DNA from: Desulfitobacterium chlororespirans DSM 11544
GTDB lineage: Bacteria > Bacillota > Desulfitobacteriia > Desulfitobacteriales > Desulfitobacteriaceae
Direction of reading: 5' to 3'
Assembly: GCF_900143285.1 (NCBI RefSeq)
Contig: NZ_FRDN01000013.1
Coordinates: 62,001 to 126,000 of the forward strand
DNA: 64,000 bases
The notes beneath the pieces were generated by a model that had not been told where the DNA came from, did no database searches, and saw only the letters and a program-made list of their open reading frames with translations. The position numbers and the translations under genes are program-made. Of this stretch, positions 25,945 through 34,067 are shown piece after piece (positions within the stretch are counted from its first letter, which is position 1; every line of letters begins with the position of its first letter).

Positions 25945-27255
25945 TTATTCTTTTCCTCCAAAATCTTTCCGGTAAAGAACAATGGAACAAATGACGCCTA
26001 AACAGATCATGATCACCTGAAGCCAAAGGGTTACTTGAAATGCATATACGGGATATGGTTTTATCCCATCAGAAACGGCATTGATGATAATTCCCCAAAT
26101 CTGTTGAAAAAGTCCTGCTCCAAAAATCCAGGCAAAGCTGTTCACGATTCCCATCGCAGTCCCTAAACGGGATGTGGGCATGACTTCACGAATATAAATA
26201 AATGTGGTGGAGATAACCAGCATCTGCAATGACCCCATTAAGAAATTAAAAAAGCTTAACTCTGTAATGCTTATGGTTGCCGGTTGCAAAGCAATCCATA
26301 GCCAGTTAAACAAAAACAAAATACAACCCAATACCATGGTTTTCTTGGAGCCAATCTTTCTGACCACTGCACCGCTTAGGATACATCCTGCAAAGAGCCC
26401 CCATGCATACCAGGACAGAATATCCCCACTGATCTCCTTGGATAATGTCAGGGCGTCGGTCAGATAGATGCCTTCCCACATGGAGCCGAAAGTCTGGGAA
26501 CTGGAGTTCACACCGAGAGATAGTAAACCGATTAACCATAAGACAGGCATTTTGAGTACGGCAGTAAAGGGAACCTTTTCTTGCCCGGATTCTTCACTTA
26601 TGGCGGCAACCACTGCAGTTTCCCCATGGAGTTCATCCGGTGTAAGCAACCCTCTTTCCGCCGGCTGATCTCTCAATAAGATATACGTTACCACTGCCAA
26701 TATCAAGGAAAAAACTGCTATGCCGAATAAAGCTGTTCTCCAGCCCGTAAAACTCATTAATGTGCGTAGCGGCGCTGTGCCCAGGACGCTGCCCAAAGAA
26801 CCCAGTCCCATAAATATTCCCCAAAGCATTGGATATTGGCGGGTCGTAAACCAAGCAGAGATTATTTTTGCCCCACCGATCAAAAAACCAGATACGGCCA
26901 CGGCCAGAAGGATTCTACCGATAATTAATACTGTAAAATTTTCAGCAAGGCTGAAGACCAGTGAGCCAATGGCCGCTATGATAAGAATTGCCGTCAGTCC
27001 CCGGCGGGCGCCTAAACTATCCAGCATAGTGCCTACCGGCGCTTGCGCAAAGGCATAGATCCAGGTAAAGGCCATACCCATGAAGCCGAAGGCAACCGCA
27101 CCCAAGGATAGGTCTGCCATTAAATCGGGTCCCATAATAGCCGGCGTAATCCGATGGAACAAGGTAAGCATATAGCATAAAACGCAAATGACATACATGG
27201 GCCATTGTAAAATTTTCAATTTGTGAAGCATAGAACTTCTCTTGGAATTGTCCAT
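25945..27255 (-). CDS. MFS transporter at the end of the Mo-enzyme operon
   Basis: This 436-residue protein has 12 membrane helices and the MFS loop motif APVGTMLDSLGARRG between helices 2 and 3. FHRITPAIMGPDLMADLSL early on resembles anion/organic-acid MFS carriers. It follows the TsaB/RimI-like gene by 42 nt with an AGTGAGGG ribosome site, so it is probably cotranscribed with the molybdopterin oxidoreductase genes. Import of that enzyme's substrate or export of its product is the natural inference. The exact solute is unknown. Confidence 0.85.
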   Translation of the reverse strand: MDNSKRSSMLHKLKILQWPMYVICVLCYMLTLFHRITPAIMGPDLMADLSLGAVAFGFMGMAFTWIYAFAQAPVGTMLDSLGARRGLTAILIIAAIGSLVFSLAENFTVLIIGRILLAVAVSGFLIGGAKIISAWFTTRQYPMLWGIFMGLGSLGSVLGTAPLRTLMSFTGWRTALFGIAVFSLILAVVTYILLRDQPAERGLLTPDELHGETAVVAAISEESGQEKVPFTAVLKMPVLWLIGLLSLGVNSSSQTFGSMWEGIYLTDALTLSKEISGDILSWYAWGLFAGCILSGAVVRKIGSKKTMVLGCILFLFNWLWIALQPATISITELSFFNFLMGSLQMLVISTTFIYIREVMPTSRLGTAMGIVNSFAWIFGAGLFQQIWGIIINAVSDGIKPYPVYAFQVTLWLQVIMICLGVICSIVLYRKDFGGKE

Positions 27256-27297
27256 TAAATTCCCTCACTTTCTAAACGGTACGGATAGTGACCTTCA

Positions 27298-28434
27298 CTA
27301 CGGACAATTAAGCTCCAAAGTCATTACCATAGCATCTTCAGGCGGATCGGTGTAATAATTTTGCTTGGTATCTCCAGGCAAGAACCCTATCTTCTTATAG
27401 AAGCTGCAGGCAATTGTATTTGAGGTGCGGATTTCCAAATTTAAGCGTATCACCCCACGGGGTTTCATCCACTCCAGCACTTGCCTGATAAGATATGAGC
27501 CATGCCCTTTGGCCCGGAAGTCAGGATGTATGGCTAATCTTGTTATATATCCTTCATCAAAAATCAGCCATACACCCAGATAACCCAGAAGTATGTCATA
27601 GGAATACAGGCAAAAGTAGTAAGCATCTTCGTTATGCCTAAGTTCTGTGACAAAGGCTAAGGGCGACCATGGCGAGGGAAAGGATCTTAGTTCGATTTTC
27701 ATCACATCTTTGAGATCCTCTTCACACATCAATTTAATGATTAAAGGACCATGGGCAGCTAATTTTCTTACCTTGTTTTTTTCCTGCATTTTATATAGTC
27801 GAAAAAATTCTTCATCGGGACCTGACTCCAGCCATTGATGCCAAACTGCTTGAACGCTGTATAGTCCGTAATGCCATTGATAATACTCCGGAAGACTCCT
27901 CTCCTTATTTTTTAAATACTCTGCAGCAGGCAGGGAATCCCCACTAACCAAAATTCGGTTGTCTTCCAACTCCACTTCTTTCCTTAACTCTTCAGTGGTC
28001 AGAATATGGGGCTCCTCCAAACACACCGGAATTTGCCGGCAGGAATCCCATTGATAGCTGACTTTAAACCACAGAGATTGAGCTGGATTTTGGATGACCG
28101 CCAGCCCCTTTTCACAATCCTGAGCCGCCCACCCTAACATATCCAAAGACAAAACACTGATCAAAGGGATTTTCAATTCAGCGGCCAGAAGATGCAGCTT
28201 TTCACACACTTCTGATTCCCCTACTTCTGATGAATAAGCGGCTTTCACAATACCTGCAAAGTCCATATCCGTCAGCTGTGAACCCAATCCATGCAGCAAT
28301 CCTGCCAAGAGCATTTTAAAGTCCACCGAGGGAGCCTGGTGAAGAGAAATTTGTGTTTCTCCCAACAGTTTTCCATTCTCGCCCAAGGCAATCGTCAGTA
28401 TTTGAGCGGTCTTCATCATTGCGCAATATTTCAT
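27298..28434 (-). CDS. TsaB-like / RimI-like fusion protein
   Basis: AAGGAG precedes the ATG by 6 nt. Residues ~10-190 resemble the actin-like fold of TsaB (t6A tRNA modification): ILTIALGENGKLLGETQISL followed later by IVKAAYSSEVGES and LAAELKIPLISV. The diagnostic IDTS of TsaB is replaced, so this copy is diverged. Residues ~232-375 are a GNAT domain of the RimI kind: FPSPWSPLAFVTELR, GYITRLAIHPDFRAKGHGSY and NTIACSFYKKIGF. TsaB-RimI fusions are known, but here the gene lies in a redox/transport operon rather than with tsaD/tsaE. A specialised protein-acetylating or scaffold role is possible. Function is uncertain. Confidence 0.72.
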   Translation of the reverse strand: MKYCAMMKTAQILTIALGENGKLLGETQISLHQAPSVDFKMLLAGLLHGLGSQLTDMDFAGIVKAAYSSEVGESEVCEKLHLLAAELKIPLISVLSLDMLGWAAQDCEKGLAVIQNPAQSLWFKVSYQWDSCRQIPVCLEEPHILTTEELRKEVELEDNRILVSGDSLPAAEYLKNKERSLPEYYQWHYGLYSVQAVWHQWLESGPDEEFFRLYKMQEKNKVRKLAAHGPLIIKLMCEEDLKDVMKIELRSFPSPWSPLAFVTELRHNEDAYYFCLYSYDILLGYLGVWLIFDEGYITRLAIHPDFRAKGHGSYLIRQVLEWMKPRGVIRLNLEIRTSNTIACSFYKKIGFLPGDTKQNYYTDPPEDAMVMTLELNCP

Positions 28435-28453
28435 CGGTTACTCCTTACTACTA

Positions 28454-28753
28454 TTACTCCATGGGGTTTAAGGGCTTTGCAGGCGGAGGAGTATTTCTAT
28501 AACAGGCTGCAAATTCTCCAGTGTCAGGAGCGCTCTTACTTTTACCACAAGGATTGGCACATAATAAGCCGCTGTATGAACATCTGATGACTGTAATTTC
28601 CGGTCCGGTCAACCGGGCCCCACACTTTTTACACTTAGGGTCGATTGAATCGGGAATAGTGTGTTTACCACAATGGGTGCATTTAACCGGCTTGGGCATA
28701 GGAGGTTTGCACCGTCCGCAATAGGGATTGCAGATCCAACATGTTAAAAGCAT
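28454..28753 (-). CDS. Cys-rich zinc-ribbon protein (third of three in the operon)
   Basis: The likely start is the ATG at 28753 behind GGGAG; the longer frame upstream overlaps the permease gene. The 99-residue product has 12 cysteines: CWICNPYCGRC at the N-terminus, a zinc ribbon CTHC...CKKCGA at ~25-45, and a Cys-rich tail with LLCANPCGKS. KPPMPKP followed by VKCTHC and CKKCGA matches the two smaller ribbons at 33459-33680 and 30530-30667. It could bind zinc or an Fe-S cluster and may help assemble or dock the oxidoreductase. No named family is recognised. Confidence 0.75.
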   Translation of the reverse strand: MLLTCWICNPYCGRCKPPMPKPVKCTHCGKHTIPDSIDPKCKKCGARLTGPEITVIRCSYSGLLCANPCGKSKSAPDTGEFAACYRNTPPPAKPLNPME

Positions 28754-28808
28754 TTCTCTCCCACTTTCCTGGCTAAAAACCAAAGCATTGAAGTCAAGGG
28801 CGTGTATT

Positions 28809-30386
28809 CTATATAAATTTACTGAACACAAAACACAATAGGGAGGCAACAATGATCATGCCTAGACAGATTGGGAAAACCTTTCTGATCACGGCTTGCT
28901 CTTCCCCTACTGCATCAATGACGGCAGCGGCATTTTGAAGTTTTCCGGGAGAAATTACGCTGGCCAGCCCAGCTCCGATCCCAGTGGCGGCTGCCACCAC
29001 TAAAGGATTCAGGAAGAGTTCCTTAGCAGCAATAAAGTTGTATTTGGCAAACATCCCCAGGGCAGCAGCTTCGCTGGAGGTAACAAACCCGCCAAAAAGA
29101 CCAAGGGGTGCGACAATTAATGGATAAACCCAGTCGAAGATCCTTGCCGACTCGAGGGCCAGAACAGAAACCATATTATGCATGGCATCCGTAACCTGCC
29201 AAACCTCTCCAACAGGCTGTAACCCGGTGTTGTTCATCAATAAGCCAAGGGCAAAGAAAACAGTCAGGGAGATCAGAGGTTTAGGTGCTCTCCTGCCAAA
29301 CTTGATCAGGCTTCGCTTAATTTGGGTGCCTGTCGGCTTCAACCAGATGGCGGAAACGATTGTGCCGACCAAAACCCAAAAATAAGCGTTCCAAAATACC
29401 CGGAGGTAAATCTTCTGACCTGGAATGATCTGAACCGGCATTCCTAAGCGGAGGGTTAAGAAATCATGAACAGGCTGATAGAAATTAACAAAAAATAAAA
29501 GGCTAATCGTCAGGAGCCAAGGCGAAAAGGCAGCCCATAAACTTCTTTCTTTCTCGACCTGTAAATCCTCATCGTTAAGAACACTGCGATCAAGAATTTT
29601 ATAGCCCTTTACCTTGAGATACAGGCATTCAACCAGGATCACCAGGACTCCGGCAATCACCCCGGTTAAGACGATGCCTGGATGAAGGGCAGGAACATAT
29701 GCTATGGCGACCGCTGTTAAACCGGCGATCAAACCGCCTGCCAGCGCCGGGAAGAATCCTGCCCCCATCAGCTCAGTTCCCCCCACCAAATACAGCATGG
29801 CAAAGGCGATTAAGGTGGAGATAATCGGCAGATAGAGAGCAAATATTTGCGACGCTTCAATCAGGGAGACTCCTGTTATATCGGAAAAAGCGACAAGCGG
29901 GGCACCAAGCATGGAGTAAGTGCAAAGGGCATCAAAACCAAGGGCCGGGAGAGCAATGGCCATAAAGTTGGAATACCCTAAGCCTTTTAATACGGGAGGT
30001 AAAACCGCCACCGGTGTTGCACCGGCAGAAACCAAGGTGGTTCCGGCGCCAAGATTGATGATCATGATTTGTGAAGCCTTATTGGTAATCGCTACCGTCT
30101 TTAAGAAAGTACAAATTCTCCTTAGCGCACCAGTCTCCTCCATAAAGCAAATTTGCAGTAAAGTAGCGGCACACACGATCGTGACCGGAAATGATTGGAC
30201 GACGCCTGCCAGGCTGGCCCTGATACTGACCGCCAGAGAAGTTGAGAAGAAGGCAATAGCAATCATAACGCACAGAGCCCAGCCGATCAGTGAAGCAATA
30301 TGAACAGGCGTATTTCTCCAGGCAATCAGAAGAAAAATGACGATGATGGGAAGTAAGGTCATGATACTTAGAAAACCCATGCCCAT
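28809..30386 (-). CDS. LctP-family lactate/glycolate permease
   Basis: This 525-residue protein has about 13 membrane segments and family landmarks: FPVTIVCAATLLQICFMEET, then INLGAGTTLVSAGATPVAVL, later GLFGGFVTSSEAAALGMFAK, and ISPGKLQNAAA near the C-terminus. LctP proteins import 2-hydroxy-monocarboxylates with protons. It lies between zinc-ribbon genes in the molybdopterin-oxidoreductase operon, which suggests that the operon handles a hydroxy- or oxo-acid, though substrates vary. GAGG lies 7 nt before the ATG. The C-terminus is a membrane helix. Confidence 0.92.
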   Translation of the reverse strand: MGMGFLSIMTLLPIIVIFLLIAWRNTPVHIASLIGWALCVMIAIAFFSTSLAVSIRASLAGVVQSFPVTIVCAATLLQICFMEETGALRRICTFLKTVAITNKASQIMIINLGAGTTLVSAGATPVAVLPPVLKGLGYSNFMAIALPALGFDALCTYSMLGAPLVAFSDITGVSLIEASQIFALYLPIISTLIAFAMLYLVGGTELMGAGFFPALAGGLIAGLTAVAIAYVPALHPGIVLTGVIAGVLVILVECLYLKVKGYKILDRSVLNDEDLQVEKERSLWAAFSPWLLTISLLFFVNFYQPVHDFLTLRLGMPVQIIPGQKIYLRVFWNAYFWVLVGTIVSAIWLKPTGTQIKRSLIKFGRRAPKPLISLTVFFALGLLMNNTGLQPVGEVWQVTDAMHNMVSVLALESARIFDWVYPLIVAPLGLFGGFVTSSEAAALGMFAKYNFIAAKELFLNPLVVAAATGIGAGLASVISPGKLQNAAAVIDAVGEEQAVIRKVFPICLGMIIVASLLCFVFSKFI

Positions 30387-30529
30387 TTGTTTTCCTCTCT
30401 TTTCACCATTGAATTCACTCTTTTGTGAAAGTCAGAACTTCTTCAGTCACAGTGAGCTATTGGCAATAATCAACGGGGAGGATCAAGATCCCCATGAACC
30501 ACAGGGACCTGACCCTAACCTATTGCGGT

Positions 30530-30667
30530 TTACTTTTTAGGTTTTTCTGCTCCGCACTTTTTACATGCTGGTTCTTTGGTAGAGTTGAAGGTTTCACATT
30601 GACTGCATTTCCAGATCAATTTCTCGGTCGGCGGCGGTCTGAAACCACCTTTTTCCTGACGACTCAT
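30530..30667 (-). CDS. 45-residue zinc-ribbon protein
   Basis: The ATG at 30667 follows AAAGGAGG by 10 nt and lies 34 nt after the Fe-S subunit gene. The product starts MSRQEKGGFRPPPTEKLIWK and then has CSQC and CKKCGAEKPKK, a CxxC...CxxC zinc ribbon. The pattern RPP, Lys, KCxxC, CKKCGAE is shared with the 73-residue protein encoded at 33459-33680, so these are paralogues flanking the molybdopterin oxidoreductase. The role is unknown; a rubredoxin-like redox or docking function is a guess. Confidence 0.82.
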   Translation of the reverse strand: MSRQEKGGFRPPPTEKLIWKCSQCETFNSTKEPACKKCGAEKPKK

Positions 30668-30701
30668 TGAAAAAAGACCTCCTTTTTGTGTAAGCTATAC
30701 T

Positions 30702-31046
30702 TTACCTTGAAAATAAAACCATGTTTGGTTTTTCAACCAGCTTTTTGGATAGTTCTTCAAGGGTCCCGTAGTACATGATTCCTGACTGGCAATGATGGAC
30801 ACAAGTCGGCAACCTGCCTTCCTTCACCCTATCTTCACAGAGATTGCATAACTCTGTGGGTAGAGGCAAATAGGTCCAGGACCATTTGCCGTAAACATTT
30901 TCCCGGGGTCCGTCTTCCAATACTTTGATGCCAAATTGTCCTACAGGTAACCCTAATTCCTTTTTGCAGGCTACCTCACAGGTATGACAATTGGTACAAT
31001 ATTCATAATCGATGAGAATCCCGTATTGAGCATTATCTTTTGACAT
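30702..31046 (-). CDS. Small 4Fe-4S subunit of the molybdopterin oxidoreductase
   Basis: The ATG at 31046 lies inside the end of the catalytic gene, 8 nt after GGGGG. The 114-residue product has CTNCHTCEVAC (residues 17-27) and CNLC...TCVHHC (67-86), enough for two 4Fe-4S clusters. This is half of the four-cluster DmsB/NrfC type. There is no signal peptide, so the complex should be cytoplasmic. It probably passes electrons between the Mo site and a soluble or membrane partner. No membrane anchor subunit is encoded nearby. Confidence 0.9.
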   Translation of the reverse strand: MSKDNAQYGILIDYEYCTNCHTCEVACKKELGLPVGQFGIKVLEDGPRENVYGKWSWTYLPLPTELCNLCEDRVKEGRLPTCVHHCQSGIMYYGTLEELSKKLVEKPNMVLFSR

Positions 31047-33363
31047 AGCCAAACCCCCCTAACCTTGTCACAATTTCAGTGGGCGTTACTTGATCATTCT
31101 CGGGTTCAACCTTATAAACCTTGCAGATCGTGGATTTATAAGGAGCGCCATAATGGGTCGGACCATGGACTCCCATGGTGGTTAAGTTGTTCGAGTTACT
31201 GTCAAATACTCCAAACAGGATCGGCTCCGCACCTTCCTTTTCGGGGAACCACCAGCCATGACGCGCTCTGACCACTTTGGGATCCAGCCCATAATTAAAT
31301 TTAACCTGCTGTTTGCATTTACCCCGTTTATTTTCGATCCAGGCCCAATCACCTTCCTGGAGACCGAGTTTTTGCGCTGTTTCCGGATTAATGTCCATCT
31401 CAGGCTGGGGATGAACTTCCCGCATCGTGGGGAGCTGGCGGTGTTCAGAGTGGAACAGCCCAATCTGCCGGTGTCCTGTGGTCAGAATGAAAGGATACTC
31501 CTTCATGAGCTCAGGAGTGGAGTAAGGCCCTTCATAGGGCTCCATATGGTGGGGCAGCGGGTCAAACCCCCAAACATCAAACAAAGGCGAAGAAACTTCA
31601 TATAAACCTGTTGCAGTAACAAAGCCCGGCTGCCCATCCTGGCGCAACAGGCCTTTTTCATATTTCTTGTAGGTATGGTTCCAATCCCACCAGTCATAGA
31701 CTTTATGGGTCAATGCTTCAAAGTCATAGTCTACACCGTTGCCATCATCGTAGAGCATATCGGTGAGGAGATCACGAACGTTTTCGTATTTGTTAAAGTA
31801 TTCAGGATTGATCCTCTTGCCCAGATCCAGCACGATCTGTTCATCGGCTTTGCTCTCAAAATAGGGTTCGGCTGCTTTGGTAATGGTTCTTAAAGGCTGC
31901 CACCAGGATCGGTAGCTATCGCGTTCCACGCTCATGGCTGCTGGCAGGACCAAGTCGGCAAAGGCTACTGCAGTAGGTGTCATGTAGTAATCGACCACAA
32001 CCGTATAAGGCACCTTCTTCCAGGCCGCATAAACTCTGGGCGCTTCACCGGCCATATTGGCGATAGGATTGCTGCCGTGAACCCATAGCATTTGAACAGG
32101 GTAAGGCTTGCCGGATTCCATGGTCTCCAGAAGTTTATCAGGCGGAATAAACGGTGTATATCCGGATTCGTGGATGGCAGATTCATAAGTTCCAATCCGT
32201 TTTTGCAGCATTTCTTCAGAAATGCATTCAAGGCCGCAGCCATATTTTTTCGAACTGTTATAAGCATAGCGAAGGAGAATATTACCGCCGGGAACATCCA
32301 AATTTCCTGTAATTGCGACCATATCCGAAATGGCGGCAGAGGCTTCCATACCGGCGATTTGCATGTCGATGGCCAGACCCCATTGAACTCCTGCGGGTTT
32401 GGCTTTAGCATACATACGAGCGGCTGCGATGATTTGCTCTTTGGGAATCCAGGTAATTTCCGCTGCTTTTTCCACAGAATATTCCTGAACCCGCTCGACT
32501 AGTTCATCAAAACCGTAAGTCCACTGCTCCACAAAATCATGATCATAAAGGTCTTCGCTGATGATGACATTGAGGAAACCCAGAGCCAAGGCACAATCGG
32601 TACCGGGCCGGATTTTCAACCATAGATCGGCTTTAGCTGCCAACCAAGTCAAGGCGGGGTCAATCACAATCAGTTTGGTGCCCAGTTTCATTAGATCAAC
32701 CAGCCAGTGCCCGACAAAGCCATCCCCATTGGAGGCTAAGGGCTCATTTCCCCAGACGACAACGACTTCCGGTACTTTCCATTCAGGGTTGTCATAACGC
32801 AAGGGATGAAACTGAGAAGCATCGAGAACCCAGCAGTCTCCCTGCTTAATCAAGTTGGCTGTCATGCGGGGCTGGTAGCAGGAGTCGGCGCTGAGGAAGC
32901 CAAAGGAAAGGTTAGGGCTGCCAAATACGGCGCGGGTAATCATCGCCGGCTGCCACATACAATTGCGGCCGGTTCCGACTAAAGATACGATGCCTTGAGG
33001 ACCTGTTTTCTGTGAGATTTCTTTATGCTTTGCTTCAATCCAGTCGTAAGCTTCATCCCAGGAAACCCGTTTCCATTTATTCTCGCCTTTTTTCCCCACT
33101 CTCATGAGCGGCCATTTCAGGCGATCGTTGTTATAGATTTGTTCCACCATGTTAATACAGCGCAGGCATAGTCTGCCTTGGTTATAGCTGAAATTGGGAT
33201 CACCTTCGATTTTTGCCAATTTACCGTCTTTGGTGTAGCAGAGAACACCGCAGCCATTGTGACAACCGGGTCCTGTCCAAACTGAGGTACGGGTGACTTC
33301 ATATTCCCCTTCTTGCCAGCGCCAATCCTCTTTGTAAAGATCCTTGCTATACTTGTTAATCAT
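31033..33363 (-). CDS. Cytoplasmic molybdopterin oxidoreductase, catalytic subunit
   Basis: This 776-residue protein of the DMSO-reductase superfamily has no Tat signal. The N-terminal 4Fe-4S site is CHNGCGVLC (residues 34-42) plus CLRC (66-69). LKWPLMRVGKKGENKWKRVS with WDEA is the usual start of the cofactor domain. SADSCYQPRM (Cys ~162) lies where Cys, Ser or SeCys ligates the metal, so a Cys ligand is likely. HGWWFPEKEG and GPTHYGAPY belong to the C-terminal MGD-binding domain. Substrate and direction are unknown. The operon also encodes transporters, an Fe-S subunit and zinc ribbons, and has a sigma-54 promoter. Confidence 0.93.
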   Translation of the reverse strand: MINKYSKDLYKEDWRWQEGEYEVTRTSVWTGPGCHNGCGVLCYTKDGKLAKIEGDPNFSYNQGRLCLRCINMVEQIYNNDRLKWPLMRVGKKGENKWKRVSWDEAYDWIEAKHKEISQKTGPQGIVSLVGTGRNCMWQPAMITRAVFGSPNLSFGFLSADSCYQPRMTANLIKQGDCWVLDASQFHPLRYDNPEWKVPEVVVVWGNEPLASNGDGFVGHWLVDLMKLGTKLIVIDPALTWLAAKADLWLKIRPGTDCALALGFLNVIISEDLYDHDFVEQWTYGFDELVERVQEYSVEKAAEITWIPKEQIIAAARMYAKAKPAGVQWGLAIDMQIAGMEASAAISDMVAITGNLDVPGGNILLRYAYNSSKKYGCGLECISEEMLQKRIGTYESAIHESGYTPFIPPDKLLETMESGKPYPVQMLWVHGSNPIANMAGEAPRVYAAWKKVPYTVVVDYYMTPTAVAFADLVLPAAMSVERDSYRSWWQPLRTITKAAEPYFESKADEQIVLDLGKRINPEYFNKYENVRDLLTDMLYDDGNGVDYDFEALTHKVYDWWDWNHTYKKYEKGLLRQDGQPGFVTATGLYEVSSPLFDVWGFDPLPHHMEPYEGPYSTPELMKEYPFILTTGHRQIGLFHSEHRQLPTMREVHPQPEMDINPETAQKLGLQEGDWAWIENKRGKCKQQVKFNYGLDPKVVRARHGWWFPEKEGAEPILFGVFDSNSNNLTTMGVHGPTHYGAPYKSTICKVYKVEPENDQVTPTEIVTRLGGFGYVKR

Positions 33364-33458
33364 GAACTGTTTTTCCCTCCTTAATTTTTAAATAGAGATG
33401 TGTAATAAGATAAAAACGGCTCTATAGAACCACCTCCTTGTAGTGAATGTTTGAGATA

Positions 33459-33680
33459 TTATTCTTTATTGGAGTCAGGTTTTTCAGGCTTTTCAGGCTT
33501 TTGAGGAGCTCTATGCGGCGCTCTTTGTGGCCCAGCAGGACCTGCAGCGCTCTCTTCCGGCTCAGGTTCAGGCAGCTCTGCCCCACACTTCTTACATGTT
33601 TTATTGGTTGGTGGATTAAAGACATTGCACTGGGGGCATTTGGTCATCAACTTAGTAAAGGTTGGGGGTCGGAAACACAT
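33459..33680 (-). CDS. 73-residue zinc-ribbon protein, first gene of the Mo-enzyme operon
   Basis: The ATG follows AAAGGAGG by 10 nt. The ribbon (CPQC...CKKCGAE, residues ~15-35) is preceded by FRPPTFTKLM and followed by a charged Pro/Ala/Glu/Lys-rich tail (~36-73) that looks disordered. It is a paralogue of the 45-residue protein after the Fe-S subunit. It is the promoter-proximal gene, 60 bp after the -24/-12 element. A role in maturation or partner docking of the oxidoreductase is plausible. The family is not recognised. Confidence 0.85.
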   Translation of the reverse strand: MCFRPPTFTKLMTKCPQCNVFNPPTNKTCKKCGAELPEPEPEESAAGPAGPQRAPHRAPQKPEKPEKPDSNKE

Positions 33681-33739
33681 GTTCTGATTCCTCCTTTGCT
33701 CTTAAGATTTGGTTTTGATATTTGTACATTGTGATATAT

Positions 33740-33755
33740 TGCATTTTTCGTGCCA
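33740..33755 (-). promoter_or_regulatory. Sigma-54 (-24/-12) promoter
   Basis: The minus strand reads TGGCACG-AAAA-ATGC. GG and GC are spaced exactly as in TGGCACGN4TTGC, with one mismatch (A for the first T of the -12 block). It points at the 73-residue zinc-ribbon gene and the molybdopterin oxidoreductase operon. The next gene upstream encodes a sigma-54 activator. Confidence 0.8.
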
Positions 33756-33787
33756 GGTTCGCAAAGGCCTTGGTTGGGCTATTTCAA

Positions 33788-33846
33788 GCAAACCACCTCA
33801 TCCTTAAGGAATTGCAAACCGACTGATTTTAAGAAACACCGTTTGC
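33788..33846. promoter_or_regulatory. Candidate activator sites upstream of the sigma-54 promoter
   Basis: GCAAAC occurs at 33788-33793 and 33814-33819 and inverted as GTTTGC at 33841-33846, 30-90 bp upstream of the -24 element. That is where enhancer sites for a sigma-54 activator would lie. The motif is short, so this is suggestive only. Confidence 0.35.
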
Positions 33847-34006
33847 TTTCGAGAAAGAAAAGGGCCAATACAAAAAACTCTATAAACGGTAAAGAAAACC
33901 CGGCTTCGCCGCTCCTTTTAAACATGCCTTCAGAAAGGCGACGCCGTTGGTTGCACTTATGCTGGAAGAAAGTATGCAACTAAGTTATACTTTCTGAAAG
34001 TGCAAA

Positions 34007-34047
34007 AAGGGCTTCTCCCTGCACTCAGCTGTTCAGGAGAAGCCCTT
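34007..34047 (-). terminator. Terminator of the sigma-54 activator gene
   Basis: AAGGGCTTCTCC pairs with GGAGAAGCCCTT, and a U-run follows on the minus strand. It separates the regulator from the operon it is thought to control. Confidence 0.85.
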
Positions 34048-34067
34048 ATGTTGAGATCACTATTCAG

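Noticed and set aside
28555-28570. TGGCAC...GC resembling a sigma-54 promoter on the plus strand
   Set aside because: Inside the Cys-rich gene, poor -12 block, and no plus-strand gene downstream.
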